Counted from the stretch's first letter, positions 1-9,433 are shown. The stretch: DNA of 64,000 nt from Meconema thalassinum (GCA_946902985.2 OX336388.2:132620346-132684345); one strand, 5' to 3'. The notes: generated by a model not told the origin, from the letters alone. Translations and numbers: made by a program.

Positions 1-398
1 AACTTGACGGTGTAACTGCGTGGATTATGTTTTGAAACCAAATTGCATTGCCTGCTAAAGTGGATAATACGCACGCAAGGCGTGAAACTTTCTTGAGATA
101 CGCCCAGTTTACCTTATCTCCCCTAATGGGCTCGCCGCTCCCTCAGGTTGTAAACCGAGCGAAGTGTTGAAGACGTATGGAGATAAGAAATCGGGATCTT
201 AGTTCACAGCAGAAGATGTATAGAGACAGCCCGACACACCATTAGCCTCTGTCGAAAGTAACTCTCCAAAGATAAAATCGAATTAAGCAGTACTGTAGAA
301 CGCGATGTATTCCAAGGCCCATATCGAGGGTGAATATAATATAACTAAGTATATATTAAATGGCAAATTTATCTGTTTATAACACTTTTTCAAAGTGA

Positions 399-400
<2 letters not shown>
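1..400. other. Unassigned sequence, no gene seen
   Basis: I see no coding frame of useful length, no RNA gene and no repeat shared with the rest of the window. It is the flank into which the (TAA)n/RTE block at 401 onward was inserted. Confidence 0.5.

Positions 401-457
<57 letters not shown>
401..457. repeat. (TAA)n microsatellite, 57 bp
   Basis: Uninterrupted TAA repeats directly abut the 5' end of the RTE-like element at 458. The same triplet forms the 3' tails of the RTE copies in this window, so this may be the tail of an older element or the insertion target. Its apparent peptides (runs of Tyr or Ile) are artefacts. Confidence 0.95.
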
Positions 458-735
458 GGGCCCCTGCCTAGGGTTACTAGGTGAAAATTGGTCAACGGTC
501 CTGATGGCGGAAGAGGAATCTAAGATTCCCAACGATGGATGGAGCGGAAGAGCCAGGTGGTTTCCCCACCAATAAAGAACTCTAAATCCAAAAGCGTTTG
601 TTCCCAGATTGGGCGGCTTATGGTCAGCGTCTGTTCACCATGTGGTGCGGCTGTAAACATGCTCCAGGAACTAACAATCCCTGGTTCTAAGAAACCTAGT
701 GGATAACCACTAGACCCCTTTTCTTACAAGTAACC
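458..735 (+). promoter_or_regulatory. 5' leader of the RTE-like element
   Basis: This 278-nt leader lies between the (TAA)n boundary and the first ATG at 736. It starts with three G residues, followed by a hairpin CCTAG/CTAGG at 468-482. RTE and R2 leaders are known to carry promoters or HDV-like ribozymes, but I could not complete a ribozyme fold here. Confidence 0.4.
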
Positions 736-3441
736 ATGGCGCGTGCAAATAATAACAGTATTACCCCAGGTGGTAACCAATCCACCCGTCAACTGACGGC
801 ACCCGGGCGTTCGGACTCTGGGGGACCCGGGCAACCACGGCCACAGAGAGAATCGGAGTTCTCTGGCAAACTTCCACATAAGACACCAACATACGTAGGC
901 ACTCTAAACATCAACACTCTCATACAGCCTGGAAAGTTGCACAATCTAGTGACAGAACTCGATAGACAGAAGCTTCTAATCCTCGCGCTGCAGGAGACAC
1001 GTATCACAGATGAAGACACCATGGACTACGGCAATTATCGCTTGTTCAAGAGCAAGACTGACAGGCGCGTTGCCAAAGGCGCTCCACTTCTGGGGATGGC
1101 CTTCATGGTCCACAAGACCATAGTAGAATCCTTAGAAGAAGTTACTCCAGTAAACAACAGATTGATGAGCATGCGCTTCCGGTGCGCCAACAAAAAATAC
1201 ACACTGATCAACGCACACGCCCCCACTAACCAAAGTAACAAGAGCGATCCACAGTCCGCAGAAAAATTCTGGTCGACCCTTGACACAGTGATGTCCAAAG
1301 TCCCCAGGAATGACGTCAAACTCCTCATGGGCGACTTCAATGCACAGATCGGTAGAGAAAAGATGTACAGGAAAACAGTCGGAAACTATCCTGCACATAA
1401 ATTCACAAATAAAAATGGCACACGACTCATAGAACTCTGCCAGCAGAATAACCTCAAGCTCATGTCAACATCTCTTAGAAAACACCCTAGAAAACAGAAA
1501 ACCTGGCGTTCTCCAGTCCAGCAGTTAGGTGAGTTCCAAATCGACCATGTGGCAATCTCATATCCAGTACAGAAGGAGATTCATGATGTACAGGTACGTA
1601 GAGGAGCCAACATTGACTCTGACCATTACCTAACCCGCGTCAAGGTCAAGTTCACCCCAAAGAGAACTTTCTGTAAGAAAACCCCCCTACCAAAATTTGA
1701 CACAAAAAAGATCGCAGACTCTGGAGTGAAGGAAGCCTGGGAAAAAGAACATGCCAATGACTGGCAAAATTTCCACCGAAAAATCATAGAAACAGCACAA
1801 GATCTCATTCCCTTGAAGAAGAATTCCAAACATCCTTGGTGGGATGTTGATTGTGAGAATGCACTCATTACCAGGAAATTGGCATATCAGAAATACAACA
1901 GTAAAAAATCCCCAGAAAATTTACAGAATTTCCATGAAACACGAAAAGCAACCGCAAAAATTATCAGACAATCCAAGAGGAGATACCTGAAGGAACAGTT
2001 GGACTCCATTGAGGACAACTTCCGTAACTACAACGTAAGGGACTTCTACAGAACGTTTGCAGGACACATCAGAGGGTACACACCACCAAACCTTTGCTTC
2101 AGAAAAGGTGATGGAAAATTAGCACTAACGAATAAGGAGAATTGCAAGGTGATGGCACAATACTTCTCTGATCTTCTCAACTGTCCAGAACCAATAGAGA
2201 GATTCTCAGAGGAAGAACCTACAGTCAAGAACGCATACTCATTACCTCCGACACAAGAGGAAGTTCACAGGCACATCATCAAACTTAAGAACAACAGGAC
2301 ATCTGGTGAAGACGGCATAGTGGCCGAACTACTGAAAAACCTAGGGCCACACTCACTCAGGGAACTCACACAGATTATCACTGACATCTGGACATCAGAA
2401 AAGCTACCAGATGAGTGGAAATGTGCATTGATCCACCCGTTACACAAAAAAGGCGACCGCTCTGACGTAAACAATTACAGGGGCATTTCACTATTACAAG
2501 TTACGTACAAGATCCTCTCAGCGTGCCTACTCCAAAGGGCTCGGGACCAGCTGGAACACAAGATTGGCGAGTACCAGGCGGGATTTCGTCCTGGTCGCTC
2601 CTGCGCGGAACAAATCTTCAACCTAAAAAGTATATTGAAAATCAAAGCCCTCAGGAATACTCCAGTTATATGTACGTTCGTTGACTTCAAGAAGGCATAT
2701 GACTCCATTGACCGTCAGTCATTGTTCAACATCTTGCACGAGCAAGGTTTGGATAGCAAGACCTTGCGATTGATCAAACAGACACTGACAGACACGACAT
2801 CAAAAGTGAAATTCATGGGGGAAATCTCAGAACCATTTCAGATCAATACAGGTGTTCGCCAAGGTGACGGGCTCTCTCCGCTTCTCTTCAACCTAGTGCT
2901 GAACAAAGTTATCAAGGAATGGGAGAAAGAACTGAGACTTCAAGGTTACTGGAGGCCAGTGCGACTAGGACGACCAAAGGACGAACTGGAGGTTGGATGT
3001 CTAGCCTTCGCGGATGATCTGGCTCTACTCTCAGATAACGAAACCACATCAATCAGACAGATAGAAGTACTCCAAGAGTGCGCCGAAAAAGTAGGACTAC
3101 AGATCTCGTTCCAAAAGACAGAGTTTTTCTGTACGAAATTCGACATACAGAATTTAAACACGAAATATGGCAAGATCAATAGAGTCGCCCACTTTAAATA
3201 CCTAGGTGAAGTGCTTGAACCGACGGGAAAAGAGAAAATCGCGCAGAACACTAGGTTAATGAAAATGAAGAGAGCCTTATACAAGACACAGAGTGTCTAC
3301 AACAAAAAATGTCTGTCCACATTCACTAAACTTCGTCATTACAACACGGTTATTAAACCTGAGGTGCTTTATGCTAGTGAGACGTTACGTTACACACTAA
3401 GGGCGACTTGGAAAAAATCCTCACAGAGGAAAGAAAAATAA
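736..3441 (+). CDS. RTE-like endonuclease/reverse transcriptase, main part
   Basis: This 901-codon frame encodes the replicase of the element: an APE-type endonuclease that nicks the target and a reverse transcriptase that copies the RNA there. Endonuclease signatures are QET (Glu about residue 87), GDFN (199-202) and SDH (295-297). In the RT domain, motif A is VDFKKAYDSID (Asp about 650) and motif C is FADD (about 758-761), so the catalytic aspartates are present. The ATG at 736 is the first in frame after the leader and precedes a basic, Pro/Gly-rich N-terminus. The last ~15 codons are out of frame: after TLR the reading shifts, and the true C-terminus continues in another frame from about 3400. 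A one-base indel near 3390-3405 explains this. Confidence 0.85.
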   Translation: MARANNNSITPGGNQSTRQLTAPGRSDSGGPGQPRPQRESEFSGKLPHKTPTYVGTLNINTLIQPGKLHNLVTELDRQKLLILALQETRITDEDTMDYGNYRLFKSKTDRRVAKGAPLLGMAFMVHKTIVESLEEVTPVNNRLMSMRFRCANKKYTLINAHAPTNQSNKSDPQSAEKFWSTLDTVMSKVPRNDVKLLMGDFNAQIGREKMYRKTVGNYPAHKFTNKNGTRLIELCQQNNLKLMSTSLRKHPRKQKTWRSPVQQLGEFQIDHVAISYPVQKEIHDVQVRRGANIDSDHYLTRVKVKFTPKRTFCKKTPLPKFDTKKIADSGVKEAWEKEHANDWQNFHRKIIETAQDLIPLKKNSKHPWWDVDCENALITRKLAYQKYNSKKSPENLQNFHETRKATAKIIRQSKRRYLKEQLDSIEDNFRNYNVRDFYRTFAGHIRGYTPPNLCFRKGDGKLALTNKENCKVMAQYFSDLLNCPEPIERFSEEEPTVKNAYSLPPTQEEVHRHIIKLKNNRTSGEDGIVAELLKNLGPHSLRELTQIITDIWTSEKLPDEWKCALIHPLHKKGDRSDVNNYRGISLLQVTYKILSACLLQRARDQLEHKIGEYQAGFRPGRSCAEQIFNLKSILKIKALRNTPVICTFVDFKKAYDSIDRQSLFNILHEQGLDSKTLRLIKQTLTDTTSKVKFMGEISEPFQINTGVRQGDGLSPLLFNLVLNKVIKEWEKELRLQGYWRPVRLGRPKDELEVGCLAFADDLALLSDNETTSIRQIEVLQECAEKVGLQISFQKTEFFCTKFDIQNLNTKYGKINRVAHFKYLGEVLEPTGKEKIAQNTRLMKMKRALYKTQSVYNKKCLSTFTKLRHYNTVIKPEVLYASETLRYTLRATWKKSSQRKEK

Positions 3442-3860
3442 TAAGGAAAATAATTGGACCAAAGCACACAGATGAAGGATACAGGCTTCACTCCAGAGAC
3501 ACCACAGAGAAATTGTCCAACCTCGCAGCAGACATCAGAAAGAGGCGACTAAAATTTTATGGCCACATCAGCAGACTCCCACAAACTAGACTCACCAACA
3601 AAATTCTTAGATACATACAGCGGCTCAAGATTACTACACCCTGGATGATGCAAGTCAAAATTGATCTAGTAAAAGCACAAGTCGACCCAGAAGACGTCAT
3701 AGACAAAAGCGTATTTAGACACAAAGTATACAAGTGGGAAGTGTTGTCAGAGAGAGCTGCACCTACAGCCCAAAGACCAAAGTGGACCGAAGAAAGGAAG
3801 AGGGCCTTTAGTGCACGAATGAAAGAGTACTGGAAAGACAGGAAGAACAAAAAGTCATGA
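3399..3860 (+). pseudogene. RTE-like C-terminal domain, frameshifted continuation
   Basis: This frame continues the EN-RT protein after the indel near 3390-3405. It reads EKILTEERKIIRKIIGP and then RKRRLKFYGHISRL, the conserved tail found in every RTE copy in this window (compare 8400-8868 and 8988-9338). It ends with WTEERK...MKEYWK, a motif also shared by the copies, and stops at 3858-3860. No ATG begins this segment, so it is not a separate gene. The function of this tail is unknown; it may help bind the element's own RNA 3' end, given the short conserved 3' UTR that follows. That role is inference. Confidence 0.8.
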
Positions 3861-3896
3861 TTGCTTCGCGTGGTCTAATAGGCCTGTAACGTGTAA

Positions 3897-3924
3897 AATA
3901 AAATAAATAATAATAATAATAATT
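3897..3924. repeat. (AAT)n tail of the RTE-like element
   Basis: A-rich sequence passes into AAT repeats after the 36-nt 3' UTR. The next recognisable sequence, an unrelated LINE fragment, begins inside its coding region directly after the tract. Confidence 0.85.
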
Positions 3925-4331
3925 TTAAGTCTGTGTAAGTACGAAGATGATGAAGATAAGAAAGTAATTATTTACACGGATAGTAAAATAGCAATTGACT
4001 CCATTGCGGACTTCAGAAATCATAACGAACTAATTGAGAATAAAAGAAGGACTACAGCTATTCTAAAAAGAAAAAAATGGATAATAAAATTTGAATGGGT
4101 TAAGGCACATACAGGTGTTGCAGGCAATGAACTGGCTGGTAAAATTGAAAAGGAGGCTACAAAATTAAGCGAGGTTTGTTTCGATAGAATACCCAACTCA
4201 ACTTTTAAAAGAAATCTCAAAGAAGAATCAATTCATGAATGGCAGCAAAAATGGGAACAAACTTCAAAAGGCACACTTACAAAAGAATTCTTTCCAACAG
4301 TTGCAGGTAGATTAAAATCCAAAATCACCTC
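3925..4331 (+). pseudogene. RNase H part of an older I/R1-group LINE (copy A, left piece)
   Basis: An open frame encodes the RNase H domain of a non-LTR retrotransposon: YTDSK, then WVKAHTGVAGNELA. In the homologous minus-strand copy B the last motif is NELAD; here the final Asp is Gly, which would remove one catalytic acid. The frame then runs into FFPTVAGRLKSKIT and is cut at 4331 by the poly(T) end of copy B. It resumes in the same frame at about 6361. The start at 3925 abuts an AAT tract, so copy A is 5'-truncated within RNase H. Confidence 0.8.
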
Positions 4332-6360
4332 TTTTTTTTTTTTTTTTTTTTTTTACAGCATGCCCCATTACAATGTAGTAATACTACATGCTTAATTATT
4401 ACTTATTAATCATTTCAGATAAAAACTATACAATTTATATTATAAATACTTTTATATCTATGGCCTGTTAAATGAAATTTGTGACACTAAAATGATTAAC
4501 AGTTAAGAAAATATAAATAAAAATTATCTATTTAGTATTTCAAATGAGATAGAGTTTACAAAAGCAAAGAATTCCCTAAGGTAGTTTCTAACAAGTTCAT
4601 CTTTCTTTATAGGCCAGTTGTCTGATCTTAAAACATGTGCTATTAATATACCTCTTTCTTTCCCTAATAACTTACACTCATATAGTAAGTGATCTACAGT
4701 CTGGTGACCGTTATTGCATATACATGTTGGACTATCTATCATTTTAAATCTGTATAAGTATGATTTAATATTGCCGTGTCCTGTTGTCATAACTGTAAAA
4801 TTGGGCGTTATGTTCATTTTCAATTTTAGTCTGTCCTGTACACTGGGGAAAAATGATTTTGTAATTTCGCCCTTGGATGTATTGTCCCATTCATTCTGCC
4901 ACTTTCTCAAACTAAACACACTTAATTCTTTTAGCATATTACTTTTTGGAATTCTATTATAGCACTCACTTAAACCGCTTTGTGCTGCTTCTTTAGTCAG
5001 CTGGTCCGCTAATTCATTTCCCTCATTTCCGCTATGCGCCTTAACCCAACTGAAGACAATCACCCAATTCTGTTTCTCCATTTCAATTGCTTTTCTTCTA
5101 ATTTTCTCTATGAGAAATGTATGGTTTTTGTAGTTTTTAAGTGCATCTATTGTAATTTGGCTGTCTGTGAAAATGAGTGCGGTTCTCTGCTCCGTGTCCA
5201 TGGATTCTAGATGTTGCAATGCCTTAAAGATAGCTAGCTGTTCTGCTTGATTATTAGAACATCGTTTGTCTAGTTTATATTGCAGCTGTTGAATGAACTC
5301 GTTTCCATTGTATATGGCAATTCCTGATCCTACTCCATCCTCACTTTTACTTCCATCAGTGTAAACATTGAAAGAATGCATCTGTTCATAATTTACGTCA
5401 ATAATTTTAACAATGTCAGCAGGGTGAGACCATTGATTTACTTCTATGTCCATGTCAATTGAGCGCTCTTCTTTACTATTAACTTTAATAAGATCGTAGT
5501 ATGCTACCGTCTCCTCAATTTGAATATTAATTGGAATTAATCCTGTTATCACACAGAGAGCTTCATTAGATACAGTGCGATAAGCTTTAGCTATTCTGAT
5601 ATTTATCAGCCTTTGGACTCTTATCAATTTTACTTTATAGCAAGTTTTCTCTATAACCTTTCTCCATACCGGTGCTCCATACAAAATGAGAGGTAAGATT
5701 CCACCTTTGTATATTACCTTCAGAGCTGTATGCTTTAAACCCCAGTTTAGCTTTGCAAATCTTGAGAGACTAAATATCAGTTTCCTACATTTTTCAGTCA
5801 TATAGTTAATGTGCTCTCTAAATGTAAGTTTGTGGTCGAAAATAATTCCAAGATATTTAACGGTGTCCACCTGATCTAAGCTTTTGTAATTAAGATAAAT
5901 TTTAATCACTTTTTCTTCTTTTCTCTTTCTTCTCCACAAGACCATAACTTTTGATTTCTGTTCATTAAATCTGATCTTATTGAGTTTAGCCCAAATTGAA
6001 ATTTTGTCCATTTCTATATTAGTATAATTTTCTGCCTCTTTAATAGATGTTGCTTTAACAAGCAGTAATACGTCATCTGCAAATGCAACTACCTTCGTGC
6101 GATTTGTATACTGCAATGTAAGAAGAGAATTATATTGTATATTCCAGAAACCAGGACCACAGCATGAACCTTGTGGACAACCTTTAGTAAGTCTTCTCTC
6201 AGTGTTGTTGCTAGTAATGGACATGAAAGCTGTTCTTCCTTGGAAATAGTCTTGAGAGAGTTTGTATAGATTTCTAGGGCATTCCATATCTTTTAGTCCT
6301 TTTAGAATAGCAGGCCACCAAGCGGCGTCAAAAGCACCTTTAACGTCCAAGCTGGTCATA
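4332..6360 (-). mobile_element. 5'-truncated I/R1-group LINE (copy B) nested in copy A
   Basis: On the minus strand this element holds an intact RT-RNase H frame, a ~170-nt 3' UTR and a poly(A) tail seen as 23 T at 4332-4354. It begins inside RT motif A, so it is a typical 5'-truncated insertion. It splits copy A, whose protein continues in frame on the other side. I could not define a clean target duplication. Confidence 0.88.
4524..6359 (-). CDS. Reverse transcriptase-RNase H, 5'-truncated, frame intact
   Basis: The 611-codon frame encodes the back half of an I/R1/LOA-group LINE polyprotein. It opens at RT motif A, LDVKGAFDAAWW, with motif C FADD at residues 93-96. An RNase H domain spans about 330-460 with all four acidic residues: YTDGS (Asp335), QAE (Glu373), FTDSQ (Asp399) and NELAD (Asp452). 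A Cys/His segment follows near the C-terminus (CICNNGHQTVDHLLYEC), the usual zinc-knuckle-like motif of this group. The Met at 6357-6359 is just the first ATG after truncation; the endonuclease and the start of RT are missing. The frame has no stops, so the insertion is probably younger than copy A. It cannot be autonomous without its endonuclease. Confidence 0.88.
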   Translation of the reverse strand: MTSLDVKGAFDAAWWPAILKGLKDMECPRNLYKLSQDYFQGRTAFMSITSNNTERRLTKGCPQGSCCGPGFWNIQYNSLLTLQYTNRTKVVAFADDVLLLVKATSIKEAENYTNIEMDKISIWAKLNKIRFNEQKSKVMVLWRRKRKEEKVIKIYLNYKSLDQVDTVKYLGIIFDHKLTFREHINYMTEKCRKLIFSLSRFAKLNWGLKHTALKVIYKGGILPLILYGAPVWRKVIEKTCYKVKLIRVQRLINIRIAKAYRTVSNEALCVITGLIPINIQIEETVAYYDLIKVNSKEERSIDMDIEVNQWSHPADIVKIIDVNYEQMHSFNVYTDGSKSEDGVGSGIAIYNGNEFIQQLQYKLDKRCSNNQAEQLAIFKALQHLESMDTEQRTALIFTDSQITIDALKNYKNHTFLIEKIRRKAIEMEKQNWVIVFSWVKAHSGNEGNELADQLTKEAAQSGLSECYNRIPKSNMLKELSVFSLRKWQNEWDNTSKGEITKSFFPSVQDRLKLKMNITPNFTVMTTGHGNIKSYLYRFKMIDSPTCICNNGHQTVDHLLYECKLLGKERGILIAHVLRSDNWPIKKDELVRNYLREFFAFVNSISFEILNR

Positions 6361-6669
6361 ATTATTACGTTCCCTTTTTCTAATATGACTACAATACTGA
6401 CTGGACATGGAAATATTGCTTCGTACTTACACAGACTTAAAATTATACGTAATCCCGAGTGTTCCTGTAAAAGTAGCCCTCAGACTATACGTCATATAAT
6501 TTTCGTGTGCAGTGAAGTGAAAAATATTAGGCAATTCTTGATCAATAGTGTTAATAGAGATGATAACTGGCCGATTCAGAAATCTGTGCTATTAAAAAAG
6601 TATTTGAAGGAATTTTCTAAATTTGTTAATGCTCTGGATTTTCAAGCTCTAAGGAAAAACGATGAATAA
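6361..6669 (+). pseudogene. C-terminal part of LINE copy A (right piece)
   Basis: The frame interrupted at 4331 resumes here: TTILTGHGNIASYLHRLKII, a Cys-rich stretch, then DNWPIQK and the final KEFSKFVNAL, closely matching the end of copy B (TTGHGNIKSYLYRFKMI, DNWPIKK, REFFAFVN). It stops at 6667-6669. An ATG can be found upstream at 6262, but that stretch is antisense to copy B and not native. The 3' UTR runs to about 6775 and ends in (AAT)n rather than poly(A). Confidence 0.82.
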
Positions 6670-6775
6670 TATTGTTTGATATTGTTAAGACTAAGTCATC
6701 TAGTAATTGAATCATTATAATGTAATTTATTTTGTTCATGTAGTGGAGCATGCAGAGAGTATGAACAATAAAAAT

Positions 6776-6777
6776 AA

Positions 6778-6834
<57 letters not shown>
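6776..6834. repeat. (AAT)n microsatellite between LINE copy A and an RTE tail
   Basis: About 19 AAT units follow the 3' UTR of copy A and lead straight into the coding C-terminus of a truncated RTE element. This is a LINE-to-LINE junction through AAT repeats. Confidence 0.93.
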
Positions 6835-6835
<1 letters not shown>

Positions 6836-6972
6836 TCGCGTCGTGCTAAACACAGTGAGCTCATGAAGGCAATGTGGATCAAGCAAAAAATGAGCAAATG
6901 CCAGAATGTAAAATGAGGCTTATCGTGGTCCCTAGTTGGCCGATTAGCGAAATTGAATGAATGAATAATAAT
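6836..6972 (+). pseudogene. RTE-like 3' end (last ~26 codons and 3' UTR)
   Basis: The peptide RRAKHSELMKAMWIKQKM ends at a TGA at 6914-6916. It is nearly the same as the end of the degraded copy at 13396-14420 (RRAKHSELLKTMWIKRRM), so both belong to one subfamily. The 3' UTR hairpin has GGTC at 6927-6930 and GGCC at 6938-6941. A short AAT run follows at about 6955-6970. The copy is extremely 5'-truncated. Confidence 0.8.
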
Positions 6973-7349
6973 ATCGTATTTCCTCGGGTGCCGGGTGCAA
7001 GCTTTGTTAATTGACACCCAGAGGGCAGCTTGCTTGTCGAACTTCGTCGTTCCTTTGAACGCTAAGAAAGTCAAGGAGGTTAGATATCTAAGCTCCTTGA
7101 AACTATAGCGCTTTCTAGTAGAGAAATGAGGAACTTTGTGTTGGCGGAAAATCCCGAGATTAATTTTGTAATTATGAACATGGCCTACTGAATTCAAACG
7201 GGTTCTTTAACATGCCAACAACGTATGACATGAGTATCCTGATATTTGTCGCCTTTCAAAAAATCACTTACCATGGCCAGGAACGAACCTGCAAGCTTGG
7301 GGTTGGTAGTCCGACACTATTATAACCATACACCCACCGTGGCAAGCAT
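6973..7349 (-). mobile_element. SINE family 5, minus orientation
   Basis: It matches 39212-39590 (plus) over ~375 bp. The tRNA-like head is at the right end: in the plus copy it has a box-A-like TGGGTGAGTGG and a box-B-like GGTTCGCTCC. The body contains a stretch about TCAAGGAGNTTAGATATCTA in both copies. A polymerase III origin is inferred from the boxes. Confidence 0.75.
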
Positions 7350-7391
7350 AATAATAATAATAATAATTATTATTATTATTATTATTATTTA
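7350..7391. repeat. (AAT)n switching to (ATT)n
   Basis: Seventeen bases of AAT repeat at 7350-7366 change abruptly to ATT repeat at 7367-7391. The junction is an inverted repeat of the triplet. The next LINE copy starts at its right edge. Confidence 0.9.
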
Positions 7392-8908
7392 TTTATGGGA
7401 GACAGGAAAGCTACCAGACGAATGGAAAACAGCGCTGATCCACCCACTCCATAAGAAAGGGAACAAACAAGATGTTAACAACTACAGAGGCGTGTCGCTA
7501 CTCCCAATCACTTACAAAATCCTCTCAAGGATACTTCTGAATAGAATAGAAGGAATCCTAGATAAGCAACTTGGAGAATACCAAGGTGGGTTCCGGAAAG
7601 GCCGCTCCTGTGCCGAACAAATCCTAAATTTGAAATCAATAATTCGCCACAGAGCGCTGAACGGCAAAAGTATAGTGGTTTCATTCATTGACTTCAAAAA
7701 AGCCTTCGACTCGGTGGACAGAGGGACCCTAGATAAGATCATTAGAGAATTTGGAGTCAAAACCAAACTGGCCAATATTATCAGAGAAACCTCAACAGCC
7801 ACAACTTCTAAGGTGAAGTTCATGGGAGAATTGTCTCAGTCATTTGAAATCAAGACAGGTGTGCGACAGGGTGATGGATTATCACCATTACTATTCAACT
7901 GTGTCCTCGAGAGGATTGTGAGAATTTGGAATTCCGAACTTGAAAATCAAGAGATAGCCCCGATCTGCCTAGGACGAAAAACGGCAGGAATCAAAGTCAA
8001 TTGCTTGGCTTTCGCTGATGATTTTGCGATACTTTCAGAGAACCTAGAAGAAGCGGCCATACAGATCAACCTCTTAGAAAAGATCGCTAGCAAGACAGGA
8101 CTTAGGATCTCGAAAGAGAAGACCAAGTTCATGATGAATGACAAACATGGACCACAATTCCTTGAAACAGAGATTGGACGGATTCAGAGGGTGAAAAAGT
8201 TCAAATACCTCGGTGAAACCATACAAGAGAACGGCCTAGAGAAAGCTGCTGTAGAAGATCGTATCTCAAAAATGGAAAGAGCTTATGGACTAACTAAAAT
8301 CATCTACAACAAGAAATGCATCTCATGGAATGCCAAACTAAAACATTACAACACGGTAGTAAAAACAGAATGCCTGTATGCCAGCGAATGCCTCTCGATG
8401 AATTACAAGTTGGAGAAGCTAGAGATCCTAGAAAGAAGAATACTACGGAAAATCATGGGCCCAGTCCAGACTGAAACCGGCTGGAAACTTCGGAGCAACA
8501 ATGAAGTCTATAAAAATGTGGAGAGAATCTCAGAGACCATGAAGAAGAGGAGGTTATCGTTTCTCGGACACTTGTACAGAATGGACAAAACTAGACTAAC
8601 CAAACAGTTATTCGACTACCTGTGGAACAAGAAGACAACAACGACATGGATTAAGGAAGTTCAAAAAGATCTCGAAAATTCCATCATCCAGGAAGTTCAG
8701 ATGTCAAACAGGGAAACATTTCGGTACATAATTCAAAATTTGGAAGGGTTTCACGTCACAAGAACCACAAAGAAGGGAAGAGCCTGGACGGATGAGCAGA
8801 AGAAACAGCACAGCGCCCATATGAAGGAGTACTGGAGGAAGAGGAAACTTCAGGCAAAGAAAAAATGAAATTGTAGCGTGATCCGAAGTGGTCAATTCGC
8901 AAATAAAA
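7392..8908 (+). mobile_element. 5'-truncated RTE-like LINE with intact RT frame
   Basis: The copy begins within RT (WETGKLPDEWK), continues through the conserved tail and 3' UTR, and ends in (AAT)n from about 8914. Its 3' UTR hairpin has GATC at 8880-8883 and GGTC at 8890-8893. Relative to the copy at 458 the stem has changed on both sides and can still pair. Confidence 0.86.
7396..8868 (+). CDS. RTE-like reverse transcriptase, 5'-truncated
   Basis: An open frame of ~490 codons encodes RT and the C-terminal tail. Motifs: HPLHKKGNKQDVNNYRGVSL, FIDFKKAFDSVD (motif A), GVRQGDGLSPLLF (motif B) and FADDFAIL (motif C). The tail holds KKRRLSFLGHLYRM and ends KEYWRKRK. An upstream ATG at 7246 falls in the neighbouring SINE and the AAT tract, so I place the native coding start at the truncation point. 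The endonuclease is missing. The protein is clearly diverged from the copy at 736-3441, so at least two RTE lineages are present. Confidence 0.85.
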   Translation, partial: WETGKLPDEWKTALIHPLHKKGNKQDVNNYRGVSLLPITYKILSRILLNRIEGILDKQLGEYQGGFRKGRSCAEQILNLKSIIRHRALNGKSIVVSFIDFKKAFDSVDRGTLDKIIREFGVKTKLANIIRETSTATTSKVKFMGELSQSFEIKTGVRQGDGLSPLLFNCVLERIVRIWNSELENQEIAPICLGRKTAGIKVNCLAFADDFAILSENLEEAAIQINLLEKIASKTGLRISKEKTKFMMNDKHGPQFLETEIGRIQRVKKFKYLGETIQENGLEKAAVEDRISKMERAYGLTKIIYNKKCISWNAKLKHYNTVVKTECLYASECLSMNYKLEKLEILERRILRKIMGPVQTETGWKLRSNNEVYKNVERISETMKKRRLSFLGHLYRMDKTRLTKQLFDYLWNKKTTTTWIKEVQKDLENSIIQEVQMSNRETFRYIIQNLEGFHVTRTTKKGRAWTDEQKKQHSAHMKEYWRKRKLQAKKK

Positions 8909-8913
8909 ATAAA

Positions 8914-8964
<51 letters not shown>
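8914..8964. repeat. (AAT)n tail
   Basis: AAT repeats follow the 3' UTR of the RTE copy ending near 8908. A further RTE fragment begins directly after. Confidence 0.93.
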
Positions 8965-8969
8965 TAATA

Positions 8970-9366
8970 ATTAAAATATATCGAAAAATGGAAAACATAT
9001 CAGAAACAATATGGAAGAGGACATTGCTATTTATTGGACATTTGTACAGAATGGATGACAGCAGGTCAACCAAGCAGATCTTCACATTTCTGTGGAACAA
9101 GAGGCCGACAACAACCTGGGTACAAGAAGTCAAAAATGATTTGGAAAGAAACAACACCAAAGAAGAAGATACACCACACAGAGATATTTTTCGGCAAAAA
9201 CTGCTAAAAATGGGAGGATTCCATGGGAGGAAACTAAAGAAACCCGGCTCGAAATGGTCCGAGGAAAGGAAGAGGAAACATAGTGAGATGATGGAGTATT
9301 GGAGGAAGAAGAAGGAACAGCCAAGAACAATGCATTGAAATTGTCTCGTGGTCCCTAGACGACCGA
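8970..9366 (+). pseudogene. RTE-like C-terminal fragment
   Basis: A 5'-truncated copy with an open frame 8988-9338: MENISETIWKRTLLFIGHLYRM, then TTTWVQEV and a final EERKRKHSEMMEYWRK. It is closest to the tail of the copy at 7392-8908. The 3' UTR has a near-perfect hairpin, GGTC at 9350-9353 with GACC at 9361-9364, directly before short AAT repeats. The ATG at 8988 is internal to the original protein. Confidence 0.82.
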
Positions 9367-9368
9367 AT
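9347..9368 (+). other. RTE 3' UTR stem-loop (representative)
   Basis: CGTGGTC, a 7-nt loop, GACC, then the AAT tail. Equivalent hairpins lie at 3872-3884, 6927-6941, 8880-8893, 11029-11043, 12834-12848, 14391-14405 and, on the minus strand, 43902-43915. Confidence 0.6.
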
Positions 9369-9433
9369 CGATAATAATAATTAAATATTTAAAAATGATA
9401 GTATATACTGTATATTTAAAAAAAGCAAGAGCA

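Larger units (their letters stand above)
458..3896 (+). mobile_element. Nearly full-length RTE-like non-LTR retrotransposon
   Basis: The element starts abruptly after a (TAA)n tract with GGGCCCCTGCC, has a 278-nt leader, one long endonuclease-reverse transcriptase frame (736-3860 with one frameshift), a 36-nt 3' UTR and a (AAT)n tail (3897-3924). The short 3' UTR carries a small stem-loop: GGTC at 3872-3875 pairs with GGCC at 3881-3884. The same hairpin recurs in seven other copies here. A single APE-type ORF and a simple-repeat tail fit the RTE/BovB group; clade assignment is from motif style only. The frameshift makes this copy non-autonomous unless recoded. Confidence 0.85.

Noticed and set aside
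283..495. Frames rich in Tyr or Ile across TAA/AAT tracts (also near 6626-7197 and 8756-9160)
   Set aside because: They are translations of microsatellites; the remainder has no homology to known domains.
458..520. HDV-like ribozyme at the RTE 5' end
   Set aside because: A 5-bp P1-like pairing and one hairpin are visible, but no P1.1/P4 arrangement could be built by eye; kept only as a low-interest question.
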